This document shows positions 48,568 to 57,446 of a stretch of DNA of 64,000 nt, one piece after another (positions within the stretch are counted from its first letter, which is position 1; every line of letters begins with the position of its first letter). The translations under genes and the position numbers were made by a program. Below the pieces are notes generated by a model. The model was given only the letters and a program-made list of their open reading frames with translations. It searched no databases and was not told where the DNA came from. The stretch spans positions 4,712,001 to 4,776,000 of the forward strand of contig NZ_CP034073.1 of assembly GCF_003855155.1 (NCBI RefSeq), written 5' to 3'. The DNA comes from Shewanella psychromarinicola (GTDB taxonomy: Bacteria > Pseudomonadota > Gammaproteobacteria > Enterobacterales > Shewanellaceae).

Positions 48568-48722
48568 CTGCTGGAACGTATACTGCACTGGCAAATTATC
48601 CAAGAATTTAACTTTATCTATACTTGTAGAGACTTTTCTCAATTAGGTTACGTTAAGTAGATGTTTCTATATCGAAAGAGATCTTTTACACTGGCAACAA
48701 TGAGGTTATTAGGGATCACAAT

Positions 48723-49076
48723 ATGCAGCGTATGCTCAACGTAAATGCCATCATGTTAAGCCTGATGTTAGCGATACTTTCACTGACGTGTTCAGTTTCG
48801 TCTTACGCTTCTGTTTTATCTTATTCCACAGACGTTAACTTCTCCCCCGGCCTCAACAATAGTCGTCAGAACAATAATCAACATAATAATCTGGTGGTCA
48901 CTAGCGCCCGGCAAGCCGTACAGATAGCTCAACGTCGCTATTCGGGCAAAGTGTTAAAAGTACAATCAGCTAACGTCAATGGACACCCGGGTTATCGGAT
49001 TAAATTACTCACCAATGATGGGGTGATTTTTTATGTGTCAGTGGATGCTACTAATGGCGCGGTCACAAGGAACTAA
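48723..49076 (+). CDS. PepSY-domain periplasmic protein
   Basis: This 117-aa protein has a signal peptide (core AIMLSLMLAILSLTCSVSSY, cleavage after SYA). Residues about 60-115 form one PepSY unit: SARQAVQIAQRRYSGKVLKV, PGYRIKLLTNDGVIFYVSVD. Similar small PepSY proteins stand in front of PhoP/PhoQ-like regulator pairs and are thought to modulate the sensor in the periplasm. The response regulator gene begins 3 bp after its stop, so the three genes form an operon. Confidence 0.88.
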   Translation: MQRMLNVNAIMLSLMLAILSLTCSVSSYASVLSYSTDVNFSPGLNNSRQNNNQHNNLVVTSARQAVQIAQRRYSGKVLKVQSANVNGHPGYRIKLLTNDGVIFYVSVDATNGAVTRN

Positions 49077-49079
49077 CCC

Positions 49080-49763
49080 ATGAGATTATTACTCGTCGAA
49101 GACGATTTAGCTTTGCAAGATAACATCAAACGCCATCTTATCGAGGCGCAATATACCGTTGATGTCGCCAGTGATGGTGAAGAAGGTTTATTTCAGGCTC
49201 AAGAATATCAATATGATGTGGCGATTATCGACGTAGGCTTACCCAAGCTCGATGGCTTATCATTAATCAGCCTGTTACGTCAGCAAAACATCAGCTACCC
49301 GATTATCATTTTAACCGCTCGAGACAGTTGGCAAGATAAAGTGGTTGGTTTAGATGCCGGCGCAGATGATTACTTAAGTAAACCCTTTCAGCTAGAAGAA
49401 CTTGTCGCCCGTGTTAATGCCTTAATTAGACGTTCGGCAGGTAAAGCCAGCCCAGTAATCCACAACGGGCCATTTAGTATTAATACCCGCAGTTTTGAAA
49501 TTAAAAAGCACTTGCAAGTGATTAATTTAAGTGGCTCAGAATATAAGTTGTTTGAATATCTGATGTTACATCCGGGATCTGTGCATTCAAAAAGCAGTTT
49601 AATCGAACATATTTATGATCAAGATTTTGATTTAGACTCCAACGTGATTGAAGTTTTCATTCGTCGGTTACGTAAAAAACTCGACCCAGATAATCAATAC
49701 CAATTGATTGAAACCTTGCGTGGTCAAGGCTATCGTCTGCGCCAATTAGACCAAGATGCATAA
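49080..49763 (+). CDS. OmpR-family response regulator
   Basis: This 227-aa regulator has a receiver domain with acidic pair (VEDD, residues 7-8), phospho-acceptor Asp51 in AIIDVGLPKLDG and Lys in SKPFQLEEL. The C-terminal winged helix carries the expected ISGSEYKLFEYLMLHPG-type start and LDSNVIEVFIRRLRKKLDP. It resembles PhoP/QseB-type regulators. It overlaps the kinase gene by 8 bp. Probable target sites are the TTCA-N7-TTCA boxes at 48431, 48552 and 51146. Confidence 0.93.
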   Translation: MRLLLVEDDLALQDNIKRHLIEAQYTVDVASDGEEGLFQAQEYQYDVAIIDVGLPKLDGLSLISLLRQQNISYPIIILTARDSWQDKVVGLDAGADDYLSKPFQLEELVARVNALIRRSAGKASPVIHNGPFSINTRSFEIKKHLQVINLSGSEYKLFEYLMLHPGSVHSKSSLIEHIYDQDFDLDSNVIEVFIRRLRKKLDPDNQYQLIETLRGQGYRLRQLDQDA

Positions 49764-51084
49764 CCTACTGAGTTCGCTTAAAGTTCGCATTGTTGTCAGT
49801 GCCTTATTGCTGATTTTGGTGTTGCTGCCCATTATTGGCATTACCCTTAACAATGCCTTTGAGACACAGGTAAATGTTGCCGCCAAAAACCAGTTAAAGG
49901 CGTATGTTTACTCTGTTTTAGCCATGGCAGAAGTGGAAGATAATGAGTTACAAATGCCGTCACATTTACTTGAAAATCAGTTCAATGTGATTGGTTCTGG
50001 CCTTTATGCGTTGATCACCACCAAAGACAATCAATTACTGTGGACTTCCAATTCATTTCTCGGTCTCAACACACCCATTAACTTGCCTAAACCCGCGACG
50101 GGCAGAAGCACGTTCGACTCGATAATGATTAATGATAAACCTCTGTTGATATATAGTTTTAGCGTCAGTTTTGCCACTAGCGAACAGCCCTTTACCATGA
50201 CGCTGCACATTATAAAAAACAAACAAGAATACCTGCAACAAATCCAAAAGTTCTCCAATACCTTGTGGACTTGGTTACTGATCTTAACCGCCTTATTGGT
50301 CATAGTGCAGCTAAGTTGGTTATTGTGGACTCTAAAGCCTTTAGGTCAGTTTAGCCAAGAACTCACTGCAGTAGAACAAGGCACGTCGATGCAGCTGAGC
50401 ACCCACTACCCTGTGGAACTGCAAAAAGTAGCCAAACAATTAAACACCTTATTACAAACCGAACAAAATCAACGTAAACGCTACCGTAATGCCTTAGCTG
50501 ATTTAGCCCACAGTTTAAAAACACCTTTAGCGGTCATTCAAACCCAAGCCGATTTAAGCGAAGCATCACTCGAACAAATTAATCGCATCAACCAGATTAT
50601 TGCCTATCAACTCAGGCGGGCACAAAGTGCCGCTGGTAGCGGTTGGCATATAGGGATCAGTGTTGACAGCATTGCCGTCAGGTTAGTCAGAACGTTAAGT
50701 AAGATTTACCAACATCGAAATCTTACCATCGAGTATCATCCAAACAAACAAGCCCGTTTTAAAGGCGATGAAGCAGACTTAACCGAAATGCTCGGCAATG
50801 TGCTCGACAATGCCTGTAAAGCCGCTAAAACAAGGGTAACACTCACCCTTAAACAGCAAGACAATCAGCTGTGGATGACCATTGAAGATGATGGTGAGGG
50901 TATTCCTGAAGAAAAACAGCAACATATTTTTGAGCGTGGGATCCGTGCAGACACTTATGCCCAAGGTCACGGGATCGGACTGGCCATCGTCAGAGATCTT
51001 GTCGACAGTTACCATGGCAACTTAACCGTCGGTCAATCAGCGTCATTACAGGGGGCCAAGTTCGAGTTTACCTTTGAACAGTAA
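49756..51084 (+). CDS. PhoQ-like sensor histidine kinase
   Basis: This 442-aa inner-membrane kinase has membrane segments at about 10-30 and 172-192 with a periplasmic sensor of about 140 residues between. A HAMP-like linker follows. The H-box is ALADLAHSLKTPLAVIQTQ (His about 252), the N-box LGNVLDNACKAAK, and the ATP lid region has EDDGEGIPEE and GHGIGLAIVRDLV. The H-box form LAHSLKTPLA is that of the PhoQ branch. The stimulus is unknown, though PhoQ relatives sense divalent cations or envelope stress. Confidence 0.92.
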   Translation: MHNLLSSLKVRIVVSALLLILVLLPIIGITLNNAFETQVNVAAKNQLKAYVYSVLAMAEVEDNELQMPSHLLENQFNVIGSGLYALITTKDNQLLWTSNSFLGLNTPINLPKPATGRSTFDSIMINDKPLLIYSFSVSFATSEQPFTMTLHIIKNKQEYLQQIQKFSNTLWTWLLILTALLVIVQLSWLLWTLKPLGQFSQELTAVEQGTSMQLSTHYPVELQKVAKQLNTLLQTEQNQRKRYRNALADLAHSLKTPLAVIQTQADLSEASLEQINRINQIIAYQLRRAQSAAGSGWHIGISVDSIAVRLVRTLSKIYQHRNLTIEYHPNKQARFKGDEADLTEMLGNVLDNACKAAKTRVTLTLKQQDNQLWMTIEDDGEGIPEEKQQHIFERGIRADTYAQGHGIGLAIVRDLVDSYHGNLTVGQSASLQGAKFEFTFEQ

Positions 51085-51145
51085 AAATCGGCTTTAGGCT
51101 GCGCGGTAAATTAACTACCCACTCTGTGAATTTCAATTATCCGCT

Positions 51146-51162
51146 TTCAGCTTATGTTCATC
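51146..51162 (+). promoter_or_regulatory. Direct-repeat regulator box before the DUF3300 gene
   Basis: TTCAGCTTATGTTCATC has TTCA at 51146 and 51157, 11 bp apart, the same arrangement and almost the same bases as at 48552 and in the tandem repeat at 48431. It lies 51-67 bp before the start codon, a suitable activator position. Confidence 0.6.
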
Positions 51163-51212
51163 TTCAAGCCGTTATTATCGAGTTAACAGTCATCAATGAC
51201 ACTGGAGATAAC

Positions 51213-52715
51213 ATGAAAAAAGCCATTCACGCACCCGCTCAGGCGCTACTTGCCTTAGTGTTGGTCTTTATGCCATTAACGAGTGTGCAAGCGGCGCAGC
51301 CAACCAATACATACACTTACCCCGCCGAAGAGGGTGTGGTCAGTGATGCAGAGTTGGCTCAAATGCTCGCGCCCATTGCGCTATATCCAGACAGCTTATT
51401 AACCCACATCTTAATTGCGTCAACCTATCCGTTAGAAATAGTGCAAGCTAAGCGTTGGTCATCAAACCAAGGTGATCGCGACACTAACCAAATCATGACC
51501 GACGTAGAGTCGCAAGACTGGGACCCAAGCGTCAAAGCCTTGGTGGCATTTCCAAATGTATTACAACGTTTAAATGATGATTTAGCTTGGACACAAAACA
51601 TTGGCGATGCCTTTTTACAAGATGAAGGCCGCATGTTAGACACCATTCAATCCCTAAGACAGCAAGCTGATGAAGCCAATAACTTGGCTGACCTTGAGCA
51701 AGTGAAAGTCTCGCGGGTTGAGCGCCGGATCATTATTGAATCGGCTCGCCCAGAAATTGTGTATGTGCCTTATTACGATAGCCGTATTGTTTACGGCAAC
51801 TGGCGCTGGAACCGTTACCCACCCGTTTATTGGCATGCGCCTGCATATGTGAATTATCGCCCTAACCACAGTGCCATTTTTTGGGACAGCGGAGTGCGGA
51901 TTAGTTTTAACTTCTTTTTTAGTAGCTTTCATTGGCATGACCGCCGCGTGATTGCGGTACCAGTGCGTCCACACTATCGTTACTACACACCACGTAAAAT
52001 AACCTACAGCCATGGTGCACAGCATTGGCAACATAAGCCTAAGCATCGCAAAGGCGTCGCCTATCGCAGCCAAGTGATCAGCAAACGTTACAATGGCCAT
52101 TATGAAAAACATAACCAGAAAGTAAGTTATTCTCATGAGCCTAAACGTCAGCGAGCTAATGAGTCTCGTCATTACTCAACCAAGGTTAACGATCAGCGTA
52201 AACAGATAAACCATAATAGCAAACAGGACCAGCGTAGCCATAACTTAGCGGTAAGAGGCGTTAACCGTAATGAGCCACTTGAACACAGAAGTACTCAGCT
52301 AAAGCGCGAGTTAAGTCAGCAGCGCCCGACGGCACAGGGTAAATCGTTTGATCGTAAAGGCGAGCCAACAAAATCCCACTACAGCCGTCAACGCGACGTG
52401 ACTCAAACAGCCCGTAAATATAATGCGAAACCCGTGGCTAATGTGACAAATAAACCACGCACTCAAGCATTACAACAAGCTCAACGTAATACCCGAGTTG
52501 AAAAAGCGCGTCAGCCACAAGTTAACGCCATGCGCCATCAGCAAAAGCAAGCTAAACAAACACGCAGAAGCGAACCGCAAAGCCAGCAAGATCGTTCAAC
52601 AACGAGAGCGGCGCCTCAACACGCTTCACGCTCGAAGAGTCAGCAACGAGATAATTCATCATCACGCCATGCAAGCCAATCAAAGGACAGTAAACACTCA
52701 AGAGAAAGACAGTAG
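51213..52715 (+). CDS. DUF3300 family secreted protein
   Basis: This 500-aa exported protein starts at ATG 51213, behind CTGGAG, giving a signal peptide (ALLALVLVFMPLTSVQA). The frame begins earlier, at 51126, without support. The N-terminal domain (about 40-260) has the DUF3300 signature ELAQMLAPIALYPDSLLTHI, then LIASTYPLEIVQAKRW and the W/Y/P-rich WRWNRYPPVYWHAPAYVNYR. The second half (about 290-500) is low-complexity, rich in His, Arg, Gln, Lys and Ser, very basic and probably disordered. Function is unknown. Its upstream box ties it to the adjacent two-component system. Confidence 0.88.
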   Translation: MKKAIHAPAQALLALVLVFMPLTSVQAAQPTNTYTYPAEEGVVSDAELAQMLAPIALYPDSLLTHILIASTYPLEIVQAKRWSSNQGDRDTNQIMTDVESQDWDPSVKALVAFPNVLQRLNDDLAWTQNIGDAFLQDEGRMLDTIQSLRQQADEANNLADLEQVKVSRVERRIIIESARPEIVYVPYYDSRIVYGNWRWNRYPPVYWHAPAYVNYRPNHSAIFWDSGVRISFNFFFSSFHWHDRRVIAVPVRPHYRYYTPRKITYSHGAQHWQHKPKHRKGVAYRSQVISKRYNGHYEKHNQKVSYSHEPKRQRANESRHYSTKVNDQRKQINHNSKQDQRSHNLAVRGVNRNEPLEHRSTQLKRELSQQRPTAQGKSFDRKGEPTKSHYSRQRDVTQTARKYNAKPVANVTNKPRTQALQQAQRNTRVEKARQPQVNAMRHQQKQAKQTRRSEPQSQQDRSTTRAAPQHASRSKSQQRDNSSSRHASQSKDSKHSRERQ

Positions 52716-52732
52716 GTCAATAAACACTCGCG

Positions 52733-52774
52733 AAAAAACAGCATGAGTAGTATCCCCCTCTCATGTTGTTTTTT
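52733..52774. terminator. Bidirectional terminator between DUF3300 and the convergent kinase
   Basis: AAAAAACAGCATGAG and CTCATGTTGTTTTTT pair over 15 bp (one G-T pair on one strand) with a 12-base loop. A and T runs on both sides serve both convergent transcripts. Confidence 0.85.
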
Positions 52775-52805
52775 GAGTGAATCAGTGCGGCAGAGGAGAC
52801 TCAGG

Positions 52806-54215
52806 TTAAACCTGAGTGTGAGCGTGCGGTAATACAATGCACACATTTAGTCCATGAGGTTCTACCCGATTAAAGGTTAGCTCACCATGATGCAAACTGA
52901 TAATATGCTGGCAAATAAACAAGCCTAAACCGGCTCCTTGTGAGGCATTTTCATCAACACGATAAAATCGGTTTTTTGCTAAATTGATTTCTTCATCAGA
53001 CATACCGCGACCTTGATCCATCACACAAACCATCGTCTGCTGATCATCTTCAGAAACCTTAATGGCAATTAATGATTCTAGAGGGCTGTATTTGCAGGCG
53101 TTTTCGATGATGTTTTTCAGTACCAATTCGAGGTAAAATTGATCGGCATTAATGGTCATCTCGGGGGGAATAACGATATGCCATTCGTAATCAGCAATCA
53201 CGTGTAATAGCTGATTAATCACGTTCTCCATAATATTTTGCAGCTTACAATCGGTTATATTTAACGCCTCAATGGCATCAACACGCGACAACAGCAACAG
53301 TTGCTCCACGGTATGGCTTATACGATTAACGCCTTCGCTCATGGCCTGAATATAAGGCAAAGCCTCTTGCTGTACTGCATCGTCGGCCCCCGTTAACACA
53401 TCACGTAATCCATCACTGTGCAATTTAATAATCGCCAAAGGGGTTTTTAATTCGTGGGCAGCATCTGCGCTAAAACGGCGTTCACGGATCATGGTGTCAG
53501 CAATGCGTAATAAGTAGCTGTTTAATGCATATTGCGTTGAAATTAATTCCTTCGGTAATTTGATATCAATGGGGGTGAGATCTTGAACCGCACGATTATC
53601 TATATGGCGCTCTAATAACTTCACCGGTTTAAATAAATAATAGGTTAGCAGCAACATAAAAAACATTATGATGGGGGTAATGATTAATGGCGATCGCCAA
53701 GTGTTACTGATGATTAATGATACTAACTCTTGGCGAACATCATCCCGTTGCGCTGTAACTATCCATACTTGATTAGGTTTAGAGAACAGACTGTAAACAT
53801 GCCATTTATCGCCTTGAATAATTTTGATGGCATAACCTGGGGTAAAGCCTGTCAGTAGCTGTTTACCTGAACTATCAGAATAAGCCAGCAACGCCCCCGT
53901 TGCAGACAATAATTGAAATGAGAGCTTATGTTCATAGGATAATGTTTCAGGGTTAGTTTGATCTGCAAAGGTTTCGATATTGGAATCATCGACATGAAAC
54001 AAGATTGGCGCGGAGATCAGTTGTGCCAGTTGCTCTTCGGTCAGCTGATCTACATAAAACTGTTCAAGCATTTTGGCTGTTTGAACCATTTGCGCGTCAA
54101 ATAATTCTTCCACTTCATAGATAGAATCTCGCGTGCTTAATAGACTCGAAAATGTGACGGTTAATATAATACCTACCAACATAAGCAAGCTTGATAATAG
54201 TCGCAGCGAAAACAT
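52806..54215 (-). CDS. QseC-like sensor histidine kinase
   Basis: This 469-aa kinase ends the six-gene operon. Membrane segments are at about 5-27 and 168-190, with a periplasmic sensor between. The H-box is RRFSADAAHELKTPLAIIKL (His about 253). The nucleotide-binding motifs are LKNIIENACKYSPLESLIAI, VMDQGRGMSDEEI and GAGLGLFICQHIISLHHGEL. It pairs with the regulator 60 bp upstream. Within this operon it probably senses a state linked to the TlpA/DUF4266/DUF3570/ApbE products. Confidence 0.92.
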   Translation of the reverse strand: MFSLRLLSSLLMLVGIILTVTFSSLLSTRDSIYEVEELFDAQMVQTAKMLEQFYVDQLTEEQLAQLISAPILFHVDDSNIETFADQTNPETLSYEHKLSFQLLSATGALLAYSDSSGKQLLTGFTPGYAIKIIQGDKWHVYSLFSKPNQVWIVTAQRDDVRQELVSLIISNTWRSPLIITPIIMFFMLLLTYYLFKPVKLLERHIDNRAVQDLTPIDIKLPKELISTQYALNSYLLRIADTMIRERRFSADAAHELKTPLAIIKLHSDGLRDVLTGADDAVQQEALPYIQAMSEGVNRISHTVEQLLLLSRVDAIEALNITDCKLQNIMENVINQLLHVIADYEWHIVIPPEMTINADQFYLELVLKNIIENACKYSPLESLIAIKVSEDDQQTMVCVMDQGRGMSDEEINLAKNRFYRVDENASQGAGLGLFICQHIISLHHGELTFNRVEPHGLNVCIVLPHAHTQV

Positions 54216-54275
54216 AACATCCTTATGATATTGACATAATCTTACTATTTTTAATGGTTTAGCTTAACGTGTAAA

Positions 54276-54935
54276 TTATACAATTTCCGTTAAAATGTAA
54301 CCAATCCCGCGCACGGTTTTAATCAATTCAGTGGCCGTTTTTTTACGTAGATGATGAATATGGACTTCAATCGAGTTGCTGCCCACCTCATCCCAGCCAT
54401 ACGTTAATTGTTCGAGTTGACTGCGAGTTAACACTCTCCCAGCTGACTGAGCAAACTCTAACAAGAGTTGATATTCACGCCGAGACAATGAAATTAATTG
54501 ATCACGAAAATGCACTTCACAGCGGGTAAAATCAATCGCTAACGCCCCATAACTGAATTGATTATGATCTAAACCATGCTGACGACGAATGATCGCTTTG
54601 AGCCTGGCAATTAATTCCCTTATATCAAAGGGCTTACTTAAATAATCATCAGCGCCAATGTCTAAACACATCAAGCGCGTGTCAAAATCCGTGTTGGCGG
54701 TCAACACAATAATCGGTAATGAAATACCGTTTCTACGCCACAATTTTAATAAATCAGCACCATTACCATCGGGCAAACCAAGATCCAAAATAATCGCACT
54801 AAAATCTTCATTCTCTAACGCTACCTGCGCCTGCTTATAGGACGGTAAATGATCGACTTGAATACCCTCTTTGGCAACGCCCATCATTAAGCCTTGCGCT
54901 AACAGCCTATTATCCTCAACTAACAATACCCGCAT
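54276..54935 (-). CDS. QseB-like OmpR-family response regulator
   Basis: This 219-aa regulator has receiver motifs LLVEDNRLLAQG, phospho-acceptor Asp51 in AIILDLGLPDGNG and KPFDIRELIAR. The DNA-binding half has ISLSRREYQLLLEFAQSAGR and the wing VHIHHLRKKTATELIKTVRG, IGYIL. It resembles QseB/PmrA. It lies 16 bp after apbE and 60 bp before the kinase gene, all on the minus strand, so signalling genes are co-transcribed with the flavin transferase. Confidence 0.93.
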   Translation of the reverse strand: MRVLLVEDNRLLAQGLMMGVAKEGIQVDHLPSYKQAQVALENEDFSAIILDLGLPDGNGADLLKLWRRNGISLPIIVLTANTDFDTRLMCLDIGADDYLSKPFDIRELIARLKAIIRRQHGLDHNQFSYGALAIDFTRCEVHFRDQLISLSRREYQLLLEFAQSAGRVLTRSQLEQLTYGWDEVGSNSIEVHIHHLRKKTATELIKTVRGIGYILTEIV

Positions 54936-54951
54936 TGATTGTCCTTATTAT

Positions 54952-55869
54952 TTACCGAAACACCTTAAAATCGACACCTTGTTGCTGTAAAAAGGCTTCA
55001 GCATCAGGTCCTTTTAGCATCGACATGGTGGCTAACATTCCCGCCATGACACAATTGGGCGCCAGCACTGTGACAGATAATGGCGCCTGTTCAACCGGGT
55101 AACCATTGTTAGGATTAATAATATGTCCATAACGCTTACCAGCAATCTCAATATAGCGACGGGTATGGCCACTGGTGGCTAATGCACCTTGGCGAATGGT
55201 TAATAATGCTGCAGCGTTATCGAGCTTCTGCGGATTTTCAATGCCCACTTGCCAGCCATCATCCTTGCTAATAGGGCAAGCAATATCACCACCAAAATTG
55301 ACTAGCACCGACGTTTTTGGCCAACGTTGAGCCAATAATTGCGCGGTGCGATCGACCGCATATTCTTTGCCAATACCGCCAAAGTCGACACTCATACCTG
55401 CAGGCATAAAAACCGTCGTATCAGTCAATTCAATATGAGCAAAACCGACATGATGCAAGGCATCATCGATATCAGTTTGGCTAGGCACACGATGGCTGCC
55501 GTCAAAGCGCCATAATGCCATTAATGGGCAAGCACTAATATCAAACGCCGCCTCACTTAATTGAAAACATTGCTGAGCGAACGTTAATAAATGAAGCGTT
55601 TCGGCATCAATCGGTGTCGTTTCACCTTGAGCATGGTTTAACTGCCACACCATATTACCCTCAATAAAACGACTAAATTTATGTTCGATACGCTTTGCCT
55701 CATCATAAGCGAGATTTAGCATTTGCCTAGCAATGTGCTCGTCATTAACCGCCATTAACAATTCACACGGACTTGCCATGGCGTTAAATGAACCTAAAAA
55801 GCCCCAAGGACGAGGCTGTAAGCTCATCACAGTTGGGGCTTTTGACACTTTAGTTAGTGGTTTAAGCAA
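54952..55869 (-). CDS. apbE: ApbE-family FAD:protein FMN transferase
   Basis: This 305-aa enzyme moves FMN from FAD to Thr or Ser of target proteins. Family motifs are present: ISACPLMALWRFDGSHRVPS, VDFGGIGKEYAVDRTAQLLA, LVNFGGDIAC, ATSGHTRRYIEIAGKRYGHI and INPNNGYPV. Unusually, no signal peptide or lipobox is visible: the N-terminus (MLKPLTKVSKAPTVMSLQPR) is polar and the domain starts within about 30 residues. So this copy may work in the cytosol. It lies in an operon with TlpA-like, DUF4266 and DUF3570 proteins, suggesting that one of these is its substrate. Confidence 0.9.
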   Translation of the reverse strand: MLKPLTKVSKAPTVMSLQPRPWGFLGSFNAMASPCELLMAVNDEHIARQMLNLAYDEAKRIEHKFSRFIEGNMVWQLNHAQGETTPIDAETLHLLTFAQQCFQLSEAAFDISACPLMALWRFDGSHRVPSQTDIDDALHHVGFAHIELTDTTVFMPAGMSVDFGGIGKEYAVDRTAQLLAQRWPKTSVLVNFGGDIACPISKDDGWQVGIENPQKLDNAAALLTIRQGALATSGHTRRYIEIAGKRYGHIINPNNGYPVEQAPLSVTVLAPNCVMAGMLATMSMLKGPDAEAFLQQQGVDFKVFR

Positions 55870-55904
55870 GTTAAATCACTCTGTTTATTGATGATACTCT
55901 CATC

Positions 55905-57212
55905 TTAAAACGAATAACTCACTTGGGCTATGATTGCTTTCACCGCAGGGAATAAATCGTAATTTTGCAACTGACCAGGTATCTCTGTGCCATTATTTTC
56001 AGGATTTTGCTGATAATACTCAAGACGATAACTTAATTCATGGCCACCCGATAAACGCTGACCGAACTTAAGCCCAATAGTATAAGCCGTCATATCACCA
56101 ATACGATAATCAGCACTGGCATACTCAGGTATGGCATCGCCGCTCATCAAAAAGGGTTGATAAAACTCAGCCGCTTGCTGCTGGTAATAACGCAAATGCA
56201 ATTGTCCGTACATGCTTGGACTAAAATAGTATCGATAATGAGTTTCTAAAGTCTGTGACTGAATATCCCAATCATCCGTACTATAACGATATGAAAAATC
56301 GACTACACCAGAATCCAAGGCGCCTTTAGTGAGTAAAAACACACTGTGCTTAAGACGTGAGTCAGGACGATTCTCGTAGCGGTAAGCTTGGGTTTTACCG
56401 TTGATATCGACTTCACTGAGAATTTTATACGGGTCAGTCATGTAACCTGACACACTGGATAAACCGTAGTTAGCCTGCATCAACCAATTACGATTAATAA
56501 TCTGTGTCACGCCAAACATGATATCGCTAGTTTGTTTGGTATCATCGCCCGCTAAACGCGTTTGATCAAAGGCGGCTTGATAATCGGCATCGTTGCCATA
56601 ATCACCACGAAACACCATTTCTGACATTGCCACTGGGCGTCCACCGACAGGATCAACCACATCATTGGTAAATGCACCCGATAACGACAACGTGGTGTTA
56701 TTTTTATTAAAGCTACGCTCAAGGCCACCGTTAATGCCCATCGATAGGTAATCGAACTCTTTGGAGCCATAAACGCCTATATTACCGGTCCAATCTTGAT
56801 TAATCACTTCTTGCCAATTCGCACTCAGCTGAACACGAGTATCATGAAAAGTATCATCAAGCGGTGTATCACCTGTGGCAACGGTATATTGGCCGTCACC
56901 AGATGGACGAGTAAAGGTTTGGCTTTCGCTTTGTGCAACCGCACCTGAGGCGGATGCGCCGGTCAAACTGTCGACCACAATTTTCATGTCCAATAGCGAA
57001 CTGTCACCAAACGCTTTTTGCACATTACCAATCGCTTCAGCAGCTTGAACTCTATCTTGCTCACCATAATACATAATGGCGGCGTCGACTTTCCAATCAT
57101 CATTCACAGCACCAGACTCTGCCGAATCTGCAGCACTGACCTGTTGGCTCAATAAACTACAACTTGCTAACGCCAATGCACTGGCAATACTTTGCTTAGA
57201 TGTTAGTTGCAT
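55905..57212 (-). CDS. DUF3570 family outer-membrane barrel protein
   Basis: This 435-aa exported protein has a signal SIASALALASCSLLSQQVSA. The mature part begins with the DUF3570 block DDWKVDAAIMYYGEQDRVQA, DSLTGASASGAVAQSESQTF and continues as alternating strands to a C-terminal Phe (AQVSYSF), typical of outer-membrane barrels. ATG 57212 is used (GGAGG upstream; TTG 57218 is also in frame). It overlaps the DUF4266 gene by 10 bp, so the two are translationally coupled. Function is unknown; it always seems to travel with DUF4266 and ApbE-like genes. Confidence 0.88.
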   Translation of the reverse strand: MQLTSKQSIASALALASCSLLSQQVSAADSAESGAVNDDWKVDAAIMYYGEQDRVQAAEAIGNVQKAFGDSSLLDMKIVVDSLTGASASGAVAQSESQTFTRPSGDGQYTVATGDTPLDDTFHDTRVQLSANWQEVINQDWTGNIGVYGSKEFDYLSMGINGGLERSFNKNNTTLSLSGAFTNDVVDPVGGRPVAMSEMVFRGDYGNDADYQAAFDQTRLAGDDTKQTSDIMFGVTQIINRNWLMQANYGLSSVSGYMTDPYKILSEVDINGKTQAYRYENRPDSRLKHSVFLLTKGALDSGVVDFSYRYSTDDWDIQSQTLETHYRYYFSPSMYGQLHLRYYQQQAAEFYQPFLMSGDAIPEYASADYRIGDMTAYTIGLKFGQRLSGGHELSYRLEYYQQNPENNGTEIPGQLQNYDLFPAVKAIIAQVSYSF

Positions 57213-57442
57213 CCACAACCTCCGCCAGCTAATGAACGACCACCACTGGTGCCTTCTTTACTAAAATAAATATGATCATCTAACGCGAGATCGAGCTTTT
57301 CGCTGTTTAAGGCCATGTCTGCACGGGCTAATTGATCTTTCTCCCAAGGTTGTACACCTAGGCTCGAACACCCTACCAGGCTGCTCACGACAGCGATAAC
57401 AGCAACTGTCTTGGCTAATTGTTGACACCACGGTTTTGTCAT
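57203..57442 (-). CDS. DUF4266 lipoprotein with conserved Gly/Cys tail
   Basis: This 79-aa lipoprotein starts at ATG 57442 behind CAGGAG. The signal ends in lipobox VGC (Cys about 25). The short mature part has VQPWEKDQLARADMALN, a polar helix, and the ending HIYFSKEGTSGGRSLAGGGC, GCN. The GGGCGCN tail is the hallmark of the family and is preserved to the last residue. Two Cys in a glycine run at the very C-terminus suggest modification or metal binding, and the thioredoxin-like gene just upstream could keep them reduced. Function is unknown. Confidence 0.9.
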   Translation of the reverse strand: MTKPWCQQLAKTVAVIAVVSSLVGCSSLGVQPWEKDQLARADMALNSEKLDLALDDHIYFSKEGTSGGRSLAGGGCGCN

Positions 57443-57446
57443 ATGA

